Shown: positions 26,259 to 44,909 of the stretch, piece by piece | Position numbering within the stretch: position 1 is the stretch's first letter | Layout: each line of letters opens with the position of its first letter | NCBI RefSeq assembly: GCF_024124665.1 | Contig: NZ_JAMXSB010000010.1 | Span: 124,001-188,000 of the forward strand | DNA from: Pleionea sp. CnH1-48 | GTDB lineage: Bacteria > Pseudomonadota > Gammaproteobacteria > Enterobacterales > Kangiellaceae | Length of the DNA stretch: 64,000 nucleotides | Reading direction: 5' to 3' | Made by a program: the position numbers and the translations under genes | Notes under the pieces: model-generated | Told to the model about the DNA's origin: nothing | Seen by the model: the letters and a program-made list of their open reading frames with translations, nothing else | Databases searched by the model: none

Positions 26259-29200
26259 TGAAGCAAAACTATCGCGGTATTCCCGCGCTACCCACGTCGA
26301 TATCACAAGATATACGGCGACCGCTTGAAGCGATTAAAGCGAATATGGAACGCATTACCGGGCAAGTCGGTAATAATCCCGTTGTGACGGTCAGGGACTT
26401 GCAAGACGTGACCACTTTTATTGGTCAAAATAATTTTCCCTTTAGTTCCTTCGAAGAAGCCTGGGAAGATAAAACCGCCGCCGATTGGATTCATCGAGAA
26501 GGGACTGGGCAACTATCATTCCCAAACAGTGGCATTGTTGGAGGACGAGTACTAAGAGCGGAAGGTTATTGCTGGCGAAGTGGTCCACGATTACTGCCCT
26601 ATAATCCTTTGGGTTTATATACCCTTGAAGCACGAGTCAGAATGACTCAAGCACCGACGGATGGAACAAGAGATAAAGTGTATATCGGTGTCGAAGGTAT
26701 AGCGTCTGATGGTGTGACACTGATTAATGCCAGTGGTGCAAATTCTTATACTGGTCAGCACTACATTGCGGCGGCTGGTTTTGAACTGGACCAAGTGCCT
26801 CTTGGTGAATGGGTCACATTGAAAGGTTACTTTAGTGGGTTAGGCGTTAGCGTTCGTTCGCCATCCATAAACCAAAACGAACCGTCACCTTTGTTTAATA
26901 GTGTTGTTTATTTTCGGCCCGTCTTTATTCTAAACGCCAATGAAGGCGATGGCGTGATGGAGTTAGACTATCTATCGGTCGGCTCCAATGCTCAAGGTTC
27001 GAGCGTTAACTTTAGTTTTTACCAAGATAATGAACCCGTTGGTTTTAATGTGGGTGATATCTGGTTTGATACGGACGATGGCAATCATCAATATTATTTT
27101 AATGGCTCAATATGGGTTAGTGTTCAAGACCAGAAATTGATTGAAGCGTTATCGGCGGCGGCTAATGCGTTGAGTGCCGCTGATGGAAAAATCAAAGCTT
27201 ATTATCAAACAACACCGCCGAAAAATCCTGATGATAATATTGATGAAGGGGATTTGTGGTTTGATACGAATAACGGCAATCATATTTATCGTTGGGAAGC
27301 AAATACCTGGATAGATGCGCAAGACTCCAGTATTGCCGCTGCCATTTCATTGGCTAATGATGCACAAACCACTGCTGATGGAAAAGCCATCATACACTAT
27401 GAAAGTGAAGCACCTTCGGGCAAGTCGATTGATGACCGTGGTGACCTTTGGGTTGATATCGACAACGACCATCGTGTGTATGTGTGGGATGGTTCAAATT
27501 GGCTTGTAGCTCAGGATTATATTGAAGCCAAAAATATTGCGACTCAAGCATTGGCACAAGCGGCTAATGCACAATCGACCGCCGATGGAAAAATCGTTAC
27601 CTATTTTCAGGACTCCGAACCCGGTGATGGCAGTGTCGGTGATTTATGGTTTGATACGAACAATGCAAATAAAGTGTATCGTCATAATGGGAGTCATTGG
27701 GTATCAAGTGACGACAATCGTATTGCCCAAGCGATTAGTGATGCGCAAAGTGCTGTCACTATCGCGGATGGAAAAGCCATTGTGCATTATCAAACCACTG
27801 CACCGGGAGGGAAGAATGCATCCGACCAAGGTGATTTGTGGGTTGATACCAATGATAGCTATAAGCTTTATGTTTGGAAAGGGGCGCAGTGGGTTTTGTC
27901 GCAAGATTGGAGTGCTGCGAATCAAGCGGCTCAATCAGCAGCCACTGTTTATACTTTTAATACCCCTCAACAATTACCTCGTAATACCGATTATTCAGGC
28001 GCACTTAAATACCAATTTAATCCAGGGGATGAAGTAGGAACTGGATATTTAAGTGTAAAACTCGGTGATGCAGAAAGTGGCACACGAGTCAGTTTTAACG
28101 GACAAGAATTAGAGGGGTTTTCCAGTCCCGATAATGCAGAGCTTTGGTTTACCTTTCCCATTCAAGTCATTTCTGGAACAAATGAGGTTGCTCTTTGGTC
28201 AACAACGAATGATCTCGCTGTGTTAATCAGTATCGTAGTGACAGTGGGAGGTATTGGCGATCCACAAGCCATACTGGACGCACAGGCCGCACGAGCCATT
28301 GCGAACGATGCGTATACTCAGGCACAACAAGCGTTAGCCAACGCCGCGAATGCTCAAACCACGGCAGATGGGAAAATTGTTGCTTACTATCAAAGCTCTG
28401 AACCCACTAACGCGAGCATAGGTGACTTGTGGTTTGATACCGATGATGGCAATAAAATTTACCGCTTTGATGGTTCCGTTTGGTTATCGGCGCAAGATTC
28501 ACAAATTGCACAAGCGATTAACAATGCACAATCGGCACAGACCACCGCTGATGGAAAAGCTAAGGTTTATTATCAAAATTTTGCTCCAACAGGTTTAATG
28601 CCTAGTGATGAAGGTGATTTATGGGTAGATCTCGACGATTACTTAAAACTATACGTCTGGAACGGAACAAATTGGATACTAGCGCAAGATTGGTATGCCG
28701 CATCGCAAACCGCCAATTGGAACCAAATTAACGGATTGCCACTGGACTGGTTGACTCAAAACTTACTGGATCTCAGTCAATGGACAATTGGACAGCAAGG
28801 CAATCATGGAGCGTTTCAATCCATCGGTTACAGCTCAGAAAACAAAGTGATTTTAGGCGTTGGCCCTTATGGACACTCAGAACCTCTGTGGCAATGTGGT
28901 GTTGATAGTCACAATGACGCTGATGGTGGCTGGAATCATACGGTTGATCGTTCACAAGGTTTTGATCCAAAGAAATCTTACCGCCTTACGGTATGGGCTA
29001 AGCAAACGAATAGTAACGGCAGTATATACATTGGGTGTGGTGATTCGTCCACCACTTATCTCAATGGCACAGATAATACCAATCCCTATTTTTGGTATGG
29101 TGATTTGCCTCAAAATAATAAATGGTATTTGTTAGTCGGCATTGTTCATGGTGAGGACTATACTGGCCCAGCGTCAGGTATTACCGGTGTCTATGATCCG

Positions 29201-30988
29201 GTTAATGGCCAAAAGGTACTCAGTGGCACTGAGTATATGAATAAATCTGGCGTTTCCTCTCAGGTGCATCGAGCGTATCTTTATTATTCTACCGATTTAA
29301 CAAACTATGCCTGGTTTGCTCGTCCTCGAATGGATGTTCTGGATGGGAATGAACCCACACTTGAAGCATTAATGACAGCTAATGCCACCTTGAATATTCA
29401 TCAAGACTGGAATGACATTAGTGGTAACGGATTACCGGATGATAACGCTACTCAGAATCAGATCTATCGGCAAGCCACTGCGCCCAATGGAACAACGGGT
29501 GATTTCTGGTATGACACAGATGATAGGTTGCTTTATGAGAATCAAAACGGTCAATGGTTTTTAATCGCCAACAGTTTTGATAGAACGAGTGATTTAGTTG
29601 ATGATGCAGGGTATGCACTATCAGCACAATGGACGAACTTAACGGGTAGACCCGCTGATGGTTTAATCATGAATGCGCTTCAACAGTGGAGTGACGTTCA
29701 AAATCGTCCCGCCGATAACAACATTTTAAACAGTGTGGTGGAGGCGCGGTTAAATGCGTCTGTTTACTATCAATCAACGCAGCCAGGAAGCGCAAATATT
29801 GGTGATGTTTGGATTCGTTCATCGACAAGCCAAATGTATGTGTATCGCTCTGGAGGCTGGCACGCGGTGGGGGCTTCTCTTGCGATTACCTCTGCGAACA
29901 TCGCTACCTTTATTGCTAATGGTGCGATAGGTAATGTGCAAATTGGGAACGCGGCTATAGGTGCGGCGAATATTCAGGATGGTTCCATTGTTCGTGCGAA
30001 AATAGCCAACGCTGCCATTGGCAACGCTCAAATAGATAATGCAGCGATTAACAACGCAAAAATTGCCGACTTAGCCGTATCCAATGCGAAAGTTGCCAGT
30101 TTATCCGCAACCAAGTTGACCGCTGGAACCATAGGCGCGCATACTGTGAATGTGGGAGATTCACGCATTGCGTTGGATGGTGCCAATAAGCGAATTGATA
30201 TTCGCGACACAGCTAATCACCTGCGAGTTCGGTTAGGGAACGATGGCTCTGATTTTGGTCTGGAAGTTTTTAACAGCTCAGGACAAAAAGTTTTTGATGC
30301 GGATGGGATGATCACGCAATACGCACAGAACCCGACCTGGATTGCACATTATCCAACTACTAATAATATCACCTATCAATACGGGTATGTTTATCGAAGT
30401 ACGCCGACTGGCCCCATTGAGGCGAAGTTAGGCATTAAGTTTGTTCGAGATAATGTAGGGAAAAATTATACGATTGCGTCCGTTGAAGGCAACGTTGCGG
30501 AACTAAAATCATCAGGAAGTAAAATATCCAGTTTCAACACTCAAATTTTCTACGATATCGAGAGTGCTGCTGCCACTCAATATCATATGTTTCGTATTTC
30601 GCAAGTGCCTAAGTTGACGGTGCGTAATGATCGCGTTGATTTCTCTGTACCTGCTAACTACACCTCGTCGATGCGTTATAAAAAACATTGGTTACCTTTA
30701 AGCAATGCGGAAGAGTTGATTTCTAACATTGAAGGCGGGACTGCAAAATGGCGAAGCCAAAAAAGAGGGCATGAACGGTTTATCTGCTTTAAAGCAGAAG
30801 AGGTAGCGAAGTACGAACCGTTAGCCGTAGGCTTTGATGAAAAAGGACGTCCTGACTCTATTAACTATAACGCCATTGTGGTTGCACAAAATGAGGTCAT
30901 AAAAAAACAAAAGGAAAAAATTGAGGATTTGGAAAAGCGATTACAAAGGATTGAACAATGCCTAGTGGACTTACAACAGGCGGCATAG
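26258..30988 (+). CDS. Giant tail fibre / receptor-binding protein with S74-like C terminus
   Basis: A 1576-residue protein starting at ATG 26258 (TGATG overlap; a GTG three bases earlier is possible). After a beta-rich N-terminal domain, about nine copies of a module with core GDLWFDTN, a GN.IYR strand and a W...QD close fill roughly residues 255-870, with two more divergent ones near 1085 and 1190. A lambda-J-like region follows, with IGNAAIGAANI-type repeats (about 1225-1285) and KLTAGTIGAHTVNVGD. The end carries TSSMRYKKHW (Ser and Lys of the S74 dyad) and a terminal coiled coil (EKIEDLEKRLQRIEQ), the intramolecular chaperone that is cut off after trimer folding. The next fibre gene overlaps its 3' end by 31 bases. 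Confidence 0.85.
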   Translation: MKQNYRGIPALPTSISQDIRRPLEAIKANMERITGQVGNNPVVTVRDLQDVTTFIGQNNFPFSSFEEAWEDKTAADWIHREGTGQLSFPNSGIVGGRVLRAEGYCWRSGPRLLPYNPLGLYTLEARVRMTQAPTDGTRDKVYIGVEGIASDGVTLINASGANSYTGQHYIAAAGFELDQVPLGEWVTLKGYFSGLGVSVRSPSINQNEPSPLFNSVVYFRPVFILNANEGDGVMELDYLSVGSNAQGSSVNFSFYQDNEPVGFNVGDIWFDTDDGNHQYYFNGSIWVSVQDQKLIEALSAAANALSAADGKIKAYYQTTPPKNPDDNIDEGDLWFDTNNGNHIYRWEANTWIDAQDSSIAAAISLANDAQTTADGKAIIHYESEAPSGKSIDDRGDLWVDIDNDHRVYVWDGSNWLVAQDYIEAKNIATQALAQAANAQSTADGKIVTYFQDSEPGDGSVGDLWFDTNNANKVYRHNGSHWVSSDDNRIAQAISDAQSAVTIADGKAIVHYQTTAPGGKNASDQGDLWVDTNDSYKLYVWKGAQWVLSQDWSAANQAAQSAATVYTFNTPQQLPRNTDYSGALKYQFNPGDEVGTGYLSVKLGDAESGTRVSFNGQELEGFSSPDNAELWFTFPIQVISGTNEVALWSTTNDLAVLISIVVTVGGIGDPQAILDAQAARAIANDAYTQAQQALANAANAQTTADGKIVAYYQSSEPTNASIGDLWFDTDDGNKIYRFDGSVWLSAQDSQIAQAINNAQSAQTTADGKAKVYYQNFAPTGLMPSDEGDLWVDLDDYLKLYVWNGTNWILAQDWYAASQTANWNQINGLPLDWLTQNLLDLSQWTIGQQGNHGAFQSIGYSSENKVILGVGPYGHSEPLWQCGVDSHNDADGGWNHTVDRSQGFDPKKSYRLTVWAKQTNSNGSIYIGCGDSSTTYLNGTDNTNPYFWYGDLPQNNKWYLLVGIVHGEDYTGPASGITGVYDPVNGQKVLSGTEYMNKSGVSSQVHRAYLYYSTDLTNYAWFARPRMDVLDGNEPTLEALMTANATLNIHQDWNDISGNGLPDDNATQNQIYRQATAPNGTTGDFWYDTDDRLLYENQNGQWFLIANSFDRTSDLVDDAGYALSAQWTNLTGRPADGLIMNALQQWSDVQNRPADNNILNSVVEARLNASVYYQSTQPGSANIGDVWIRSSTSQMYVYRSGGWHAVGASLAITSANIATFIANGAIGNVQIGNAAIGAANIQDGSIVRAKIANAAIGNAQIDNAAINNAKIADLAVSNAKVASLSATKLTAGTIGAHTVNVGDSRIALDGANKRIDIRDTANHLRVRLGNDGSDFGLEVFNSSGQKVFDADGMITQYAQNPTWIAHYPTTNNITYQYGYVYRSTPTGPIEAKLGIKFVRDNVGKNYTIASVEGNVAELKSSGSKISSFNTQIFYDIESAAATQYHMFRISQVPKLTVRNDRVDFSVPANYTSSMRYKKHWLPLSNAEELISNIEGGTAKWRSQKRGHERFICFKAEEVAKYEPLAVGFDEKGRPDSINYNAIVVAQNEVIKKQKEKIEDLEKRLQRIEQCLVDLQQAA

Positions 30989-31530
30989 ATTTAGACGACA
31001 TCTTTTTGCCGTATACCAGTGGGCCTAAAGCGAGTCAAACGGGCTATCAAGTCAGTGGCTCGGATTTAGCCAATCGTTATGCGCCTTATACCAGTGGCGA
31101 AAAAGCGAGTGTTACCGGTTATCAAGTTGCTGGCAATGACCTTGCTAATATTTTTGCGAAATATGTTGAGGTTGGATTGAAAGGTGGGACCATCAGAGTC
31201 ATTCGTTTTATGGGCAGGGCGCTCGGCAGTTGGATATTTAAAACTAACGGTGAGGTCGAAGCTCTCGGTGGTTTGGTCAATCCCCATGAAATTTGGCTAC
31301 CATCAGGAAGCGCCAGTGATTATGACATTCGATTTACTCATTTATCAGGCAATACACCATCCGGTGTCTTTAATAGTTGGATGAATTTATCGAGAACACG
31401 GCGATTTACTTTATCAACGAATGGCAGCCACAAGACTTGTTCAGTGAGAGTGGAAATCAGAAAGGCTGGCGCAAATACGGTGTTGGTATTCAATGATTAT
31501 CATATTCACGTAGAAGCGGCCCCCGCATAA
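30958..31530 (+). CDS. Small second fibre / tail spike protein
   Basis: A 190-residue protein starting inside the end of the giant fibre gene. Residues 10-65 hold two copies of a module with core YTSG.KAS.TGYQV.G.DLAN, a short repeat seen in phage fibre shafts. The C-terminal domain (from about 80) is beta-rich (GTIRVIRFMGRALGSWIF; TLSTNGSHKTCSVRVEI) and may bind receptor. The out-of-frame overlap suggests coupling with the large fibre. Confidence 0.68.
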   Translation: MPSGLTTGGIDLDDIFLPYTSGPKASQTGYQVSGSDLANRYAPYTSGEKASVTGYQVAGNDLANIFAKYVEVGLKGGTIRVIRFMGRALGSWIFKTNGEVEALGGLVNPHEIWLPSGSASDYDIRFTHLSGNTPSGVFNSWMNLSRTRRFTLSTNGSHKTCSVRVEIRKAGANTVLVFNDYHIHVEAAPA

Positions 31531-31538
31531 GGAGAGTT

Positions 31539-31940
31539 ATGAAGTTTACGGAAGTCCCCATCGAAGAATGTTGGGATGATATTAGGGAATGTGTCGAAAA
31601 AGTACAGAAAACCATTAACGCCAACTGGTCAAGTGATGATGTATTTGACTATTGCTATGAAGGTCACGCCGCTGTATTTGTTTGTGACGATGGATTTATT
31701 ATTTTAGAGCCGAAGCTTGAGCCGTTTACGCACAAAAAGCAGCTCTTGTTATGGATAGCCTATGGTAAGAAAGGAAGGATTAATCTGACAGAAAAGTATG
31801 CTGATGACATTATGGCGATAGCTAAATCCATTGGTGCTGACAGTGTTATTGGTTGCAGTTCTCGTGCTGGCTGGTCGAAAAAAGCGATTGATGTAGGATG
31901 GCACTACTGCTATTCGGTTTATGAAAAGGAGGTGACTTAA
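31539..31940 (+). CDS. GNAT-like phage protein
   Basis: A 133-residue protein with AAGGAG upstream. The strand-helix pattern and the segment IGADSVIGCSSRAGWSKKAIDVGWHYCY resemble the small acetyltransferase-like proteins found next to tail genes of short-tailed phages. The acetyl-CoA loop is not clearly canonical (YGKKGRINLTEKY). Catalysis is unproven, and it may act as a structural or host-modifying protein. It overlaps the next gene as TAATG. Confidence 0.55.
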   Translation: MKFTEVPIEECWDDIRECVEKVQKTINANWSSDDVFDYCYEGHAAVFVCDDGFIILEPKLEPFTHKKQLLLWIAYGKKGRINLTEKYADDIMAIAKSIGADSVIGCSSRAGWSKKAIDVGWHYCYSVYEKEVT

Positions 31941-32518
31941 TGGGCGGCGGAGGAGGCGGTAGCGCTCGAATTGATGAAACGCCGGAAGAACAGAAGCTCG
32001 CTGAAATCGCGAAACAAAAATGGATAAGATACAAAGAGGAGTTTAGGCCGTTTGAAGACAAACTCTATTCAGAGCTGCGTATGGATGAAAGCGATCACAG
32101 AACAGCAAAAGGGATAAACACCGCGCATTTAAATCAGCAATACAATCAGGTTCAGCAACAGGTACAAGAGCAGCAACGAAGGCAGGGGACAAATCCCAAT
32201 TCAGGCCGTTATAAAAAAGCGTTGGATAAAGTGTTTAATGCTCAATCCCAAGGAACCGCTTTTCAACAATCACAAACGGATTTGGATGTTGAAAATCAGC
32301 ATTATCTGGGGTTGCAAAAAATGGTCAATATTGGGCGGGGTATTCAAGACGATTCCGAAGCCGGATTAATGACGGTCACGAATGATGCAGCTAATCAAGC
32401 GGCTCATCAGGCTGGGCTCGCCAGGAAGCAAACCAACAACAACGCATCCGGTTTTGGTCAGTTCGCAGGGATGGCAGCATCAGCCTGGGGGAATCTACGA
32501 CAGAGTGAGGAGCAGTGA
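31940..32518 (+). CDS. Internal virion / ejection protein 1
   Basis: A 192-residue protein with AAGGAGGT upstream and a Gly run at the N terminus (MGGGGGGSAR). A helical, Gln-rich body follows (KYKEEFRPF-like segment, NQQYNQVQQQVQEQQRR) and a Gly/Ala tail. It shares its central pattern (FRPFEDKL, HLNQQYN) with the next protein, so the two look like diverged duplicates. Such small helical proteins between fibre and giant genes are usually internal proteins ejected with the DNA. Confidence 0.58.
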   Translation: MGGGGGGSARIDETPEEQKLAEIAKQKWIRYKEEFRPFEDKLYSELRMDESDHRTAKGINTAHLNQQYNQVQQQVQEQQRRQGTNPNSGRYKKALDKVFNAQSQGTAFQQSQTDLDVENQHYLGLQKMVNIGRGIQDDSEAGLMTVTNDAANQAAHQAGLARKQTNNNASGFGQFAGMAASAWGNLRQSEEQ

Positions 32519-33183
32519 TGCCTATTAATGACTGGGAAACTCAGTTCAATGAATGGAGTCGCGGCGATGACTTTCGTAACTTTATTTATAACAACACGAA
32601 CAATGGAAGTTTAGGCGGTGGTGGTGGAATTCAGCCGCCTTCTATTAATCCGGTTAACGAGCCAGAAAACGAAGAAATAACGATGCAACAAATACTCAGT
32701 TATCTGGATAATCGTCTGGCGAATAACCCTGATAATGTTGGATATACCCCCACAGGAAACTATCAAGGAGAAAACTATTTTCCACATATTAATCCCAATG
32801 ACGATGATTATGCCTCGAAAATTAGAGCGAACATTGCCGAACAAGAGTATCACGATTATCTGCAACGTTTTAAGCCGATGGAGCAGGAGTTGATGTGGTC
32901 CGTGGATAATCCATTGTTAAAAGCTATTGATCAATATCGAACCACATCGAATGTGCATTCGGCATATCTGAATACTAATGCACAAAAGAAACGCACGATG
33001 CAGCGTTATGGGTTGCAAGTGGATGGCACCAGCGTAAAAAACAATGTTATTGCTCGAAGTGCTGCGCTGGCTAAAGCGCGCAATGAAACTCGTCGAGCAG
33101 GCAAGCAAAGAGACATTAATATTATGGGAGGTGGACTCAATGCATCGGCATCGACTCGACTCACACAAGAAGGAGGCAGTTAA
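32518..33183 (+). CDS. Internal virion / ejection protein 2 (paralogue of the preceding gene)
   Basis: A 221-residue protein; ATG 32518 with GGAG upstream, overlapping the previous stop. The N-terminal half is Asn- and Gly-rich with low complexity. From about residue 100 (EYHDYLQRFKPMEQELM) it follows the same plan as the gene before: helix, the HSAYLNTNAQKK segment, and a C-terminal Arg/Ala-rich helix (ARNETRRAGKQRD). The similarity points to duplication. It is likely ejected with the genome. Confidence 0.58.
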   Translation: MPINDWETQFNEWSRGDDFRNFIYNNTNNGSLGGGGGIQPPSINPVNEPENEEITMQQILSYLDNRLANNPDNVGYTPTGNYQGENYFPHINPNDDDYASKIRANIAEQEYHDYLQRFKPMEQELMWSVDNPLLKAIDQYRTTSNVHSAYLNTNAQKKRTMQRYGLQVDGTSVKNNVIARSAALAKARNETRRAGKQRDINIMGGGLNASASTRLTQEGGS

Positions 33184-33459
33184 TTGGCAGGATTAACCGG
33201 TTATGGACGACATACAGCGCAACAGTCCACACGCATGTGGGACCATTTGTCTAAAATGGAAACGCAGCGAAATCAACAAAATGAGCAAATAGAAGTCGCG
33301 GAAGATATGGCGAAACAGCAAAGTGTATCGACGGGTGCAGGCATGGGGGCGACGGTTGGCGCTTCAATGGCAACAGGTGCAGCTCAGGGTGCGCAGTTTG
33401 GGATTTATGGAGCGGCCATTGGTGCAGTCGTTGGGCTATTGGCCTACGAATTATTTTAA
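33184..33459 (+). CDS. Small glycine-zipper membrane protein of the virion
   Basis: A 91-residue protein starting at TTG 33184 with AAGGAGGC upstream. A charged coiled N-terminal half precedes a glycine-zipper region (GAGMGATVGASMATGAAQGA then GIYGAAIGAVVGLLAY) able to insert in membranes. In phages of this kind such proteins may help form the channel through the host envelope during DNA ejection. The role is inferred from composition and place. Confidence 0.58.
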   Translation: MAGLTGYGRHTAQQSTRMWDHLSKMETQRNQQNEQIEVAEDMAKQQSVSTGAGMGATVGASMATGAAQGAQFGIYGAAIGAVVGLLAYELF

Positions 33460-33468
33460 GGAGGTAAT

Positions 33469-34863
33469 GTGGCAGGGTTTATGGATGGCTTTATGCAGGG
33501 CTATGAATTTACCGAAAGACAGTTTGACCGATATCGACAAAGAGAGCGACAAGATCAACTCGACCGCGAACGTCAGGAAGATCGGACGTTTAATAAAGAT
33601 ATGGCAAGCAAACAGCTTGGCCTACGGCAACGACAGGTTGAGTCTTCTGAAAAAAGTGCGGAAGTGAATCGCCAGTTAGGTGGCTTGCAGATGAAGCAAA
33701 TTAATCAAAAAATGGAACATACCAAAGAAGATAGAGAGCGAGGCGATAAAAAGCGCGAGCTGGAAGCATCGATATACCGTGTACAATCGGCAGTGCAGGA
33801 TTTAAAACAGGGAAAGCAAACCTCTTTAGATGAAAAAACGCTCGATACCTTACGCCCCTATTTGGATAAGGGCCGTTTTCAAGAAATGAATGAATTATCG
33901 AGTCGATTGCAAAACTTAAACTCCTTCCAAGATATTAACCAGCCGGATGTGTTGGAAGCCATTAACAAAAATACCACCTATGCCGAGCAAATTAAAAGAC
34001 GTATCGGAAAAGATTTGATCGGTGAAGAAGGTACGATAGAAGATGTAGTGATTTCCAAAATTGTTCCTGGCTCTAAGGAAGGGACGGTAGGCTTTCAGTT
34101 AGATGTATTGGCGAAAAAGAAAGATGGGACAAGGTTTCAGACGCAAGTGTCAGCCACCAAAAATGGTGAAGTCTTAGAACTGCCCATTGAAACCGTAATG
34201 AACGATATTAAAGGGCGAACGTTGTTGCCAGTAGCTATGCGTGAAATGATGGCTGAATACATTGAAGTAGGGGGACAACTCCCACAGTCTCAAGGCCAGA
34301 AATGGCATTTAAAAGATGGTTGGTTTTTTGATGAAAAGTCAGGACGGCGAGAGTTTGTTGGCATTGATGGCAAAGGTGGTCAATCCAGCTCACGAGGGGG
34401 AACGGATAAGTTGTCAGGTAAAGCCGAAGAGTTAGCTTATCTGTTGTCAAAAGGATTGCCACTCGATGAAGCGATAAACAAAGTTTACACAGAGAGGGGA
34501 CCGCATTTTCATGATGTGGTTTTAAAACGACTGAAATCTATCGGTCAAGAAAATGAATTGATGCCCAGTGATCAAAAGCTCTCACAAGACGAAATGTTAG
34601 GTATGGCCATTAAACAGGCTGAGCAAATTATGGCTGATCGCGAACCACAAGAGTCAACCGAATCAGATGGTGGGTTAACAGTTCCTCAAACTCAAAGACT
34701 GGAACAAAGAAAGCCAACACTTAAACATTTAAAACTCTTGCGAGCGAACCCTAAACTGCTACCTAAATTCATTGAAGCGTTTGGACTGAGTCAAGTACCC
34801 AAAGATATTCCTATCGGTCAATACGCGCCACAAACATATTCTGGTCTACCGACTAACTTTTAA
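33469..34863 (+). CDS. Coiled-coil internal virion protein
   Basis: A 464-residue protein starting at GTG 33469, four bases after AAGGAGG. Residues 15-120 are a long charged coiled coil (DRYRQRERQDQLDRERQED). A beta-rich middle (180-310, IVPGSKEGTVGFQLDVLAKK) and a helical C-terminal part with LANPK-like repeats follow. No enzyme motif is evident. Position directly upstream of the polyvalent gene and downstream of ejection proteins fits a role inside the head. An ATG at 33481 is an alternative start. Confidence 0.6.
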   Translation: MAGFMDGFMQGYEFTERQFDRYRQRERQDQLDRERQEDRTFNKDMASKQLGLRQRQVESSEKSAEVNRQLGGLQMKQINQKMEHTKEDRERGDKKRELEASIYRVQSAVQDLKQGKQTSLDEKTLDTLRPYLDKGRFQEMNELSSRLQNLNSFQDINQPDVLEAINKNTTYAEQIKRRIGKDLIGEEGTIEDVVISKIVPGSKEGTVGFQLDVLAKKKDGTRFQTQVSATKNGEVLELPIETVMNDIKGRTLLPVAMREMMAEYIEVGGQLPQSQGQKWHLKDGWFFDEKSGRREFVGIDGKGGQSSSRGGTDKLSGKAEELAYLLSKGLPLDEAINKVYTERGPHFHDVVLKRLKSIGQENELMPSDQKLSQDEMLGMAIKQAEQIMADREPQESTESDGGLTVPQTQRLEQRKPTLKHLKLLRANPKLLPKFIEAFGLSQVPKDIPIGQYAPQTYSGLPTNF

Positions 34864-34880
34864 TTTAATCAGGACGAAAT

Positions 34881-43864
<8,984 letters not shown>

Positions 43865-43868
<4 letters not shown>

Positions 43869-44812
43869 ATATGGCCTACCGTCTTGCGCGTGATTTCCAT
43901 AAAGCCATTCGAAAAGCGGATTACTCAAAGGAAGAGCGACAAGTTGCTAGACGTCAATTGACAGGTATTCTACTGATGCACACGTTAACGGGTGGCATTC
44001 GATTTGGGTTGCCCGTTGTATTTTTTGCGGCATCAATTATCGTTGAGGCATTTATGGATGATGAAGACGATCCTTTTGACCTGGAACATTGGTTGCGCTG
44101 GTTCCTAGCTCAAAATCTAGGTGAGTCAGGTTCCAGAGCAATAATGGATGGTGCAGTAAACTCAGCAACGCCTATTGATTTAGCATCACGAGTCAGTTTA
44201 TCGAACCTGTGGCTAATGGACCATGAAAAGGAATCAAGTAATCGAGAGAAGTTTTCTGATTATTCGACACAGCTTCTTGGCCCCTTCTTTGGCATTTTCC
44301 AGCGTGCAGCGACGGGGCTTGATATGTTTGGTGAAGACAATTGGAGAGCAATGGACTATCTAACACCAAAAGCTGTACGAGATTTAAGTAAGGCCGCACG
44401 ATTCGATAGTGAAGGCGTAACCAATATGAGAGGGGATGACATCATCTCTGATGAAAAAGTGACAGTACCGTTTTTAATCTCTCAAGCGATTGGTTTTACG
44501 CCCAGTGATCTAAGTGCTCAATACCGGGAAAATCAGTTTTTGAAAAATATTGATATAAGGTTGGCACGACGAAAGCGAAATTTATTCTTACGTTTTGCTG
44601 ATGCTTTAGAATCTGGTGATAGCAGTGATTATGATTCAGTAATAGGTGATATCCAGGCATTCAATCAAAAGAATCCTGATATTCAAATTAGTGCACGTCA
44701 ATTGCGTGTATCTATTCGTAACAAGCTGAGGAGCCATGCAACCCAAATGAACGGTGTATACGCAAATAAAAAGCTGTTAAATAGACTACGAAATGTGCAG
44801 TACATAGACTAA
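43865..44812 (+). CDS. C-terminal part of the polyvalent protein, split off by a frameshift
   Basis: This frame starts at TTG 43865 or ATG 43871, but it stays open upstream to a TAA at 43802 and reads GLAKVAFIFRQHSLNMAYRL across the end of the polyvalent gene. Phage proteins with a PLxRFG domain normally continue in just this way in one chain. The product has a hydrophobic segment (TGGIRFGLPVVFFAASIIV) and ends with helical repeats. I treat it as the missing C terminus, with separation caused by loss of one base near 43826. Independent expression from the TTG is less likely: no ribosome site is seen. Confidence 0.75.
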
Positions 44813-44909
44813 TTTATTATTCTATAGCAATAAGAGTTGTAATAAAGATGGCTCAAATTCTGACTAATAAAGTGGTTTCGAATTTTGCTCATGTTCAAGA
44901 GGACTCTGG

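Noticed and set aside
26258..31530. A diversity-generating retroelement acting on the fibre genes
   Set aside because: No reverse transcriptase or template repeat is present near the fibres.
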